Shown here piece after piece: positions 61,301-64,000 of a stretch of 64,000 bases of DNA. This DNA comes from Sphingobacterium chuzhouense (GTDB lineage: Bacteria; Bacteroidota; Bacteroidia; Sphingobacteriales; Sphingobacteriaceae). The stretch covers positions 930,001 through 994,000 of the forward strand of contig NZ_JACNYL010000001.1 in assembly GCF_014692525.1 (NCBI RefSeq), read 5' to 3'. Made by a program: the position numbers and the translations under genes. Each line of letters starts with the position of its first letter. Position 1 is the first letter of the stretch. A model generated the notes under the pieces. The model had not been told where the DNA came from. It ran no database searches and worked only from the letters and a program-made list of their open reading frames with translations.

Positions 61301-63163
61301 ATGAAGACAAAATTGCTTTTATTTTTTTTAACGCTTTTCCATACTGTCGTATTTGCACAAAGGGCAGGATATTGGCAACAAGCGGTCGATTACAAATTGG
61401 ATATTGATGTTGATGAAAAGAACTATCAGTATCAAGGAAAAATGACGTTGAAATACACCAATAATTCGAATCAATCGCTTAAAAAGGTATACTTTCATCT
61501 GTATTTCAATGCATTCCAACCGGGAAGCATGATGGATTACCGGTTAGCCAACATCGCTGACCCCGATCCGCGGATGACCTCCAATATCGGCACAACAGAA
61601 AATCCGAAGATCCAAAGTCGAATTGCGACATTGACACCGGAACAAATCGGTTATCAGCGTATACAATCGCTCACCATGAACGGACAGCCTACGACTTTTA
61701 AAGAAGACGGCACCATACTGGAAGTTACTTTACCTACTCCCATTCAACATGGAGAAACAGCCACGTTCGATATGAACTGGGAAGCACAAGTTCCGGAACA
61801 AATACGCCGTAGTGGCCGAAATTCCAAAGAAGGCGTAGCTTTATCCATGACACAATGGTATCCGAAGATGGCACACTTCGATGAGTTTGGCTGGCACTTA
61901 GATGAATATGTCGCCCGTGAATTTATCGCCCCTTTTGGTAATTTTGATGTAACCTTACACCTTCATAAAGATTATATCGTTGGAAGTTCCGGTGTATTAC
62001 AAAACCCAACGGAAGTAAAAGGATACGACAAAAAAGCAAAAGTAATTTCTTCCAACGGAAAAGCTACCTGGAACTTCAAAGCCGAGAACATCCATGATTT
62101 TGCTTGGGCCGCCGACCCGGAGTTTGTCGTCGACTCCACGAAAAGTAAAGGCGGGGTAACGGTGTATACCGTATATTTGCCGTCTAATAAACAAGTAAAA
62201 GAAAACTGGAAAACTGCTCAGGGGCTTGCTGCTGAGTTTTTTGATTTTTGTGCCGAACGTTTTGGAGCCTATCCATGGCCAACCTATACCATTGTCCAAG
62301 GCGGCGATGGTGGTATGGAATATGGAACCGCAACCTTAGTGACAGGTGGACGCAACATTAAAAGTTTAGTGGGTGTTATTTTCCATGAAGCTGCCCATTC
62401 TTGGTATCAGCATTTATTTGGCATCAATGAAACGGTGGACGAATGGTTTGACGAGGGTTTTACAAGCTATATCGAGGAATTGGGTTTCCAAAGTTTGTTT
62501 GAGAAAAGGGGAAGCTTAGATAGTAACCCGGTCATCAACGCTTATCGAGCTTATTACAAACTGGCTTTATCTGGTAAAGAAGAACCCATGAGTTTACTCG
62601 CGGATTACTACGACACCAACTACGGCTATAGCCAACAGGCATATAATAAAGGACAGGTTTTCGCACAACAACTCGGTTATATTATCGGCCAGCAAAACTT
62701 AGATAAAACGTTTTTGGAGTTTTACGAGCTATGGAAGTTCAAACACCCAACTCCGAATGACTTTAAACGTGTAGCGGAAGAAATCTCCGGCATAAATCTC
62801 AAATGGTACTTCAATCTATTTGTGAACACGACACGCAAGATTGATTACGCTATAGAAAATGTTACCGACAAAGAAATTACCTTAGTGAATAAGTCGAATC
62901 TTGCCATGCCAATTGATCTGTTAGTGGAATATGAAGACGGTACGAAAGAACTTTTTTATATCCCACTACGCGAAATGCGCGGTGAAAAACCTGCAGAAAT
63001 CTTTTCTATATACGAGGGCGTAAGGCGTACGGTATCGGAAGATTGGTTCTGGACAAAGCCGACTTATACGCTATCGATAAATAAAAAGCCGGTCAAAGTG
63101 CAGATAGATCCATCGTTGCGTTTGGCGGATATTGAATCGGCGGATAATAGTTGGGTGAGATAG
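61301..63163 (+). CDS. M1-family zinc metallopeptidase
   Basis: This 620-residue secreted aminopeptidase-like enzyme has a signal peptide ending at VVFAQ. The gluzincin motif is H362-E363-A-A-H366 with the third ligand E385 in WFDEGFTSY, exactly 18 residues after H366. The GAMEN exopeptidase motif is present in altered form as GGMEYGTAT, which is common in the Bacteroidota branch of M1 peptidases. The N-terminal beta-saddle (YQYQGKMTLKYTNNSNQSLK, VYFHLYFNAF) and a short C-terminal part complete the protein. A role in periplasmic peptide degradation is likely. Confidence 0.94.
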   Translation: MKTKLLLFFLTLFHTVVFAQRAGYWQQAVDYKLDIDVDEKNYQYQGKMTLKYTNNSNQSLKKVYFHLYFNAFQPGSMMDYRLANIADPDPRMTSNIGTTENPKIQSRIATLTPEQIGYQRIQSLTMNGQPTTFKEDGTILEVTLPTPIQHGETATFDMNWEAQVPEQIRRSGRNSKEGVALSMTQWYPKMAHFDEFGWHLDEYVAREFIAPFGNFDVTLHLHKDYIVGSSGVLQNPTEVKGYDKKAKVISSNGKATWNFKAENIHDFAWAADPEFVVDSTKSKGGVTVYTVYLPSNKQVKENWKTAQGLAAEFFDFCAERFGAYPWPTYTIVQGGDGGMEYGTATLVTGGRNIKSLVGVIFHEAAHSWYQHLFGINETVDEWFDEGFTSYIEELGFQSLFEKRGSLDSNPVINAYRAYYKLALSGKEEPMSLLADYYDTNYGYSQQAYNKGQVFAQQLGYIIGQQNLDKTFLEFYELWKFKHPTPNDFKRVAEEISGINLKWYFNLFVNTTRKIDYAIENVTDKEITLVNKSNLAMPIDLLVEYEDGTKELFYIPLREMRGEKPAEIFSIYEGVRRTVSEDWFWTKPTYTLSINKKPVKVQIDPSLRLADIESADNSWVR

Positions 63164-63202
63164 AAAATGAGCTGAGGCTAGATTGTCCCCCAGCTCATTT
63201 TT
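63164..63202. terminator. Bidirectional terminator, 11-bp stem
   Basis: AAAATGAGCTG (63164-63174) pairs with CAGCTCATTTT (63191-63201), flanked by A-rich and T-rich sides. It begins at the base after the M1 peptidase stop and ends 17 bases before the stop of the convergent EEP gene. Confidence 0.8.
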
Positions 63203-63218
63203 GGTAATAGATTAATAC

Positions 63219-64000
63219 TTAAAAAACCACCTCTACTAATACAGGAGAGTGGTCTGACGGTAATATTCCAGAAAAAGAATCCGTAACAATCTGGTATCTG
63301 CGAATAGTCGGAGAATTTGTCTCATTGACAAAAATATGGTCGATTCTGCCATATGACGGAGTACCGGGAAATGTTCCTTTATCACCATTAATTTTCCGCT
63401 TCGCGATACCATGTGTATCGACAAAGTTTGGAGAACCCACAAGCAACTGATAGTTGGCGCTGTTATGGCCATAATTGAAATCACCCATTAAAAAGTAAGG
63501 GTCCCCTTTTGCTATTCTCGGAACTTCCTCCATTAACAAGTTAGTGCTTTCTCTTTGCGCTATACCGCCAATATGGTCAAGATGCACGTTAAATACAAAA
63601 AATGTTTCGTTTGCAACTTTATGTTTAACCTTAAGCCAAACGCAAGTCCGCGGATAACGCGCATCCCACCCAATGCTTGGCACAGACTTATCGTCTGCGT
63701 CGGTCAGCCAGAACTGTCCCGATTCCAACACTTCAATCGTTTCTTTGTTATAAAAAATTGGTGCGAACTCTCCCGCATCTGCTTTTCCATCTCTGCTAAC
63801 ACCAAAATAGGTGTAATCCGGCAACAAACCTTTTAAATCCTCTAACTGATTAAAAAGAGGTTCTTGCGCACCAAATACATCAAACTTATGTTTTTCTATA
63901 AGCTTAGCGACCGCCTGACGTCGGTCCGTCCATCTCTTCCCAGCCCCAGCACCGGGGTTGTCATATCCTATATTGAAAGTTGCAACGATTACCGCTTTGC
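63219..64000 (-). CDS. Endonuclease/exonuclease/phosphatase-family protein, 5' end off window
   Basis: This is the C-terminal 259 residues of a secreted-type EEP hydrolase. Catalytic and metal motifs are seen in order: VATFNIGYDNPG near the window edge, FGAQEPLFNQLEDL (metal Glu), FFVFNVHLDHIG, FLMGDFNYGH, SYGRIDHIFV, and the final PSDHSPVLVEVVF. The frame runs open to base 64000, so the start is outside; an internal TTG at 63827 is not the start because the metal-binding N-terminal strands lie upstream of it. The substrate is unknown. Confidence 0.88.
   Translation of the reverse strand, partial: KAVIVATFNIGYDNPGAGAGKRWTDRRQAVAKLIEKHKFDVFGAQEPLFNQLEDLKGLLPDYTYFGVSRDGKADAGEFAPIFYNKETIEVLESGQFWLTDADDKSVPSIGWDARYPRTCVWLKVKHKVANETFFVFNVHLDHIGGIAQRESTNLLMEEVPRIAKGDPYFLMGDFNYGHNSANYQLLVGSPNFVDTHGIAKRKINGDKGTFPGTPSYGRIDHIFVNETNSPTIRRYQIVTDSFSGILPSDHSPVLVEVVF

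Noticed and set aside
1..64000. CRISPR arrays, tRNA, rRNA and insertion sequences
   Set aside because: Looked for by eye on both strands; no regularly spaced direct repeats, no cloverleaf with CCA-type ends, and no transposase frame were seen.

Overview
The window comes from a member of the Bacteroidota, most likely the family Sphingobacteriaceae (Sphingobacterium/Pedobacter/Olivibacter type). The reasons are two SusC/RagA TonB-linked porins with SusD, an ECF sigma/FecR pair feeding an STN-bearing SusC, many lipoproteins, Bacteroidota-type -7 promoter boxes (TAnnTTTG) in place of sigma70 promoters, weak Shine-Dalgarno sequences, and families typical of this phylum (BACON, DUF4886, fimbrillin-like, GLPGLI/WG, DUF5053). 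No rRNA, tRNA, CRISPR array, prophage or insertion sequence was seen. The genus is an inference.

Layout. 1-2760: 5' part of a SusC gene running off the left edge. 3052-7436: thiol peroxidase, MetZ-type sulfhydrylase, and a FadL porin paired with a GDSL lipoprotein esterase. 7490-19405: a complete minus-strand nutrient-acquisition locus reading sigma factor, FecR, SusC, SusD, TIM-barrel lipoprotein, BACON/beta-helix lipoprotein, DUF4886 esterase, GDPD phosphodiesterase. 19646-22354: OsmC, then an HprK-like kinase, a PqqD-like protein and a membrane protein. 22527-25376: uvrA.

25735-35568: an XRE regulator divergent from a membrane-stress operon (YbjN-like, PspA/IM30, PLDc_N-like peptide, DUF4177 remnant, YqiJ-like OB-fold membrane protein, flotillin, 1609-residue AAA+ 'DNA repair ATPase'), with a dyad operator candidate between them. 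35586-42380: a TPM-domain protein, a DUF5053 pair, mutL, a rhomboid protease with a degenerate rhomboid, and a membrane EEP hydrolase. 42476-47253: a TPR histidine kinase and a NarL-type regulator convergent on it, then a 60-residue peptide and a fimbrillin-like lipoprotein. 47325-54740: a PIN/DUF2281 toxin-antitoxin pair, a CtpA-like protease, a conserved TTG-start protein, fumC plus lipoprotein, and a TelA/XpaC pair. 54906-64000: a second PIN toxin-antitoxin module, MFS exporter, NlpE lipoprotein, nitroreductase, peptidase T, GLPGLI/WG-repeat protein, small membrane protein, M1 metallopeptidase and a partial EEP-family protein.

The most unusual signal is not protein coding. Four unrelated genes (uvrA, the XRE gene, the lipoprotein after fumC, telA) have, 0-8 bases after their stop codons, the same 3' module: a U/A-rich hairpin (TTCTTTTT...AAAAAGAA) followed by CAAAAA. 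In three of them this leads into a long stem-loop whose arms have changed together while the stem is kept, and two of those share a near-identical loop. These four tails fill the two longest non-coding stretches of the window (25377-25734 and 52442-52838).
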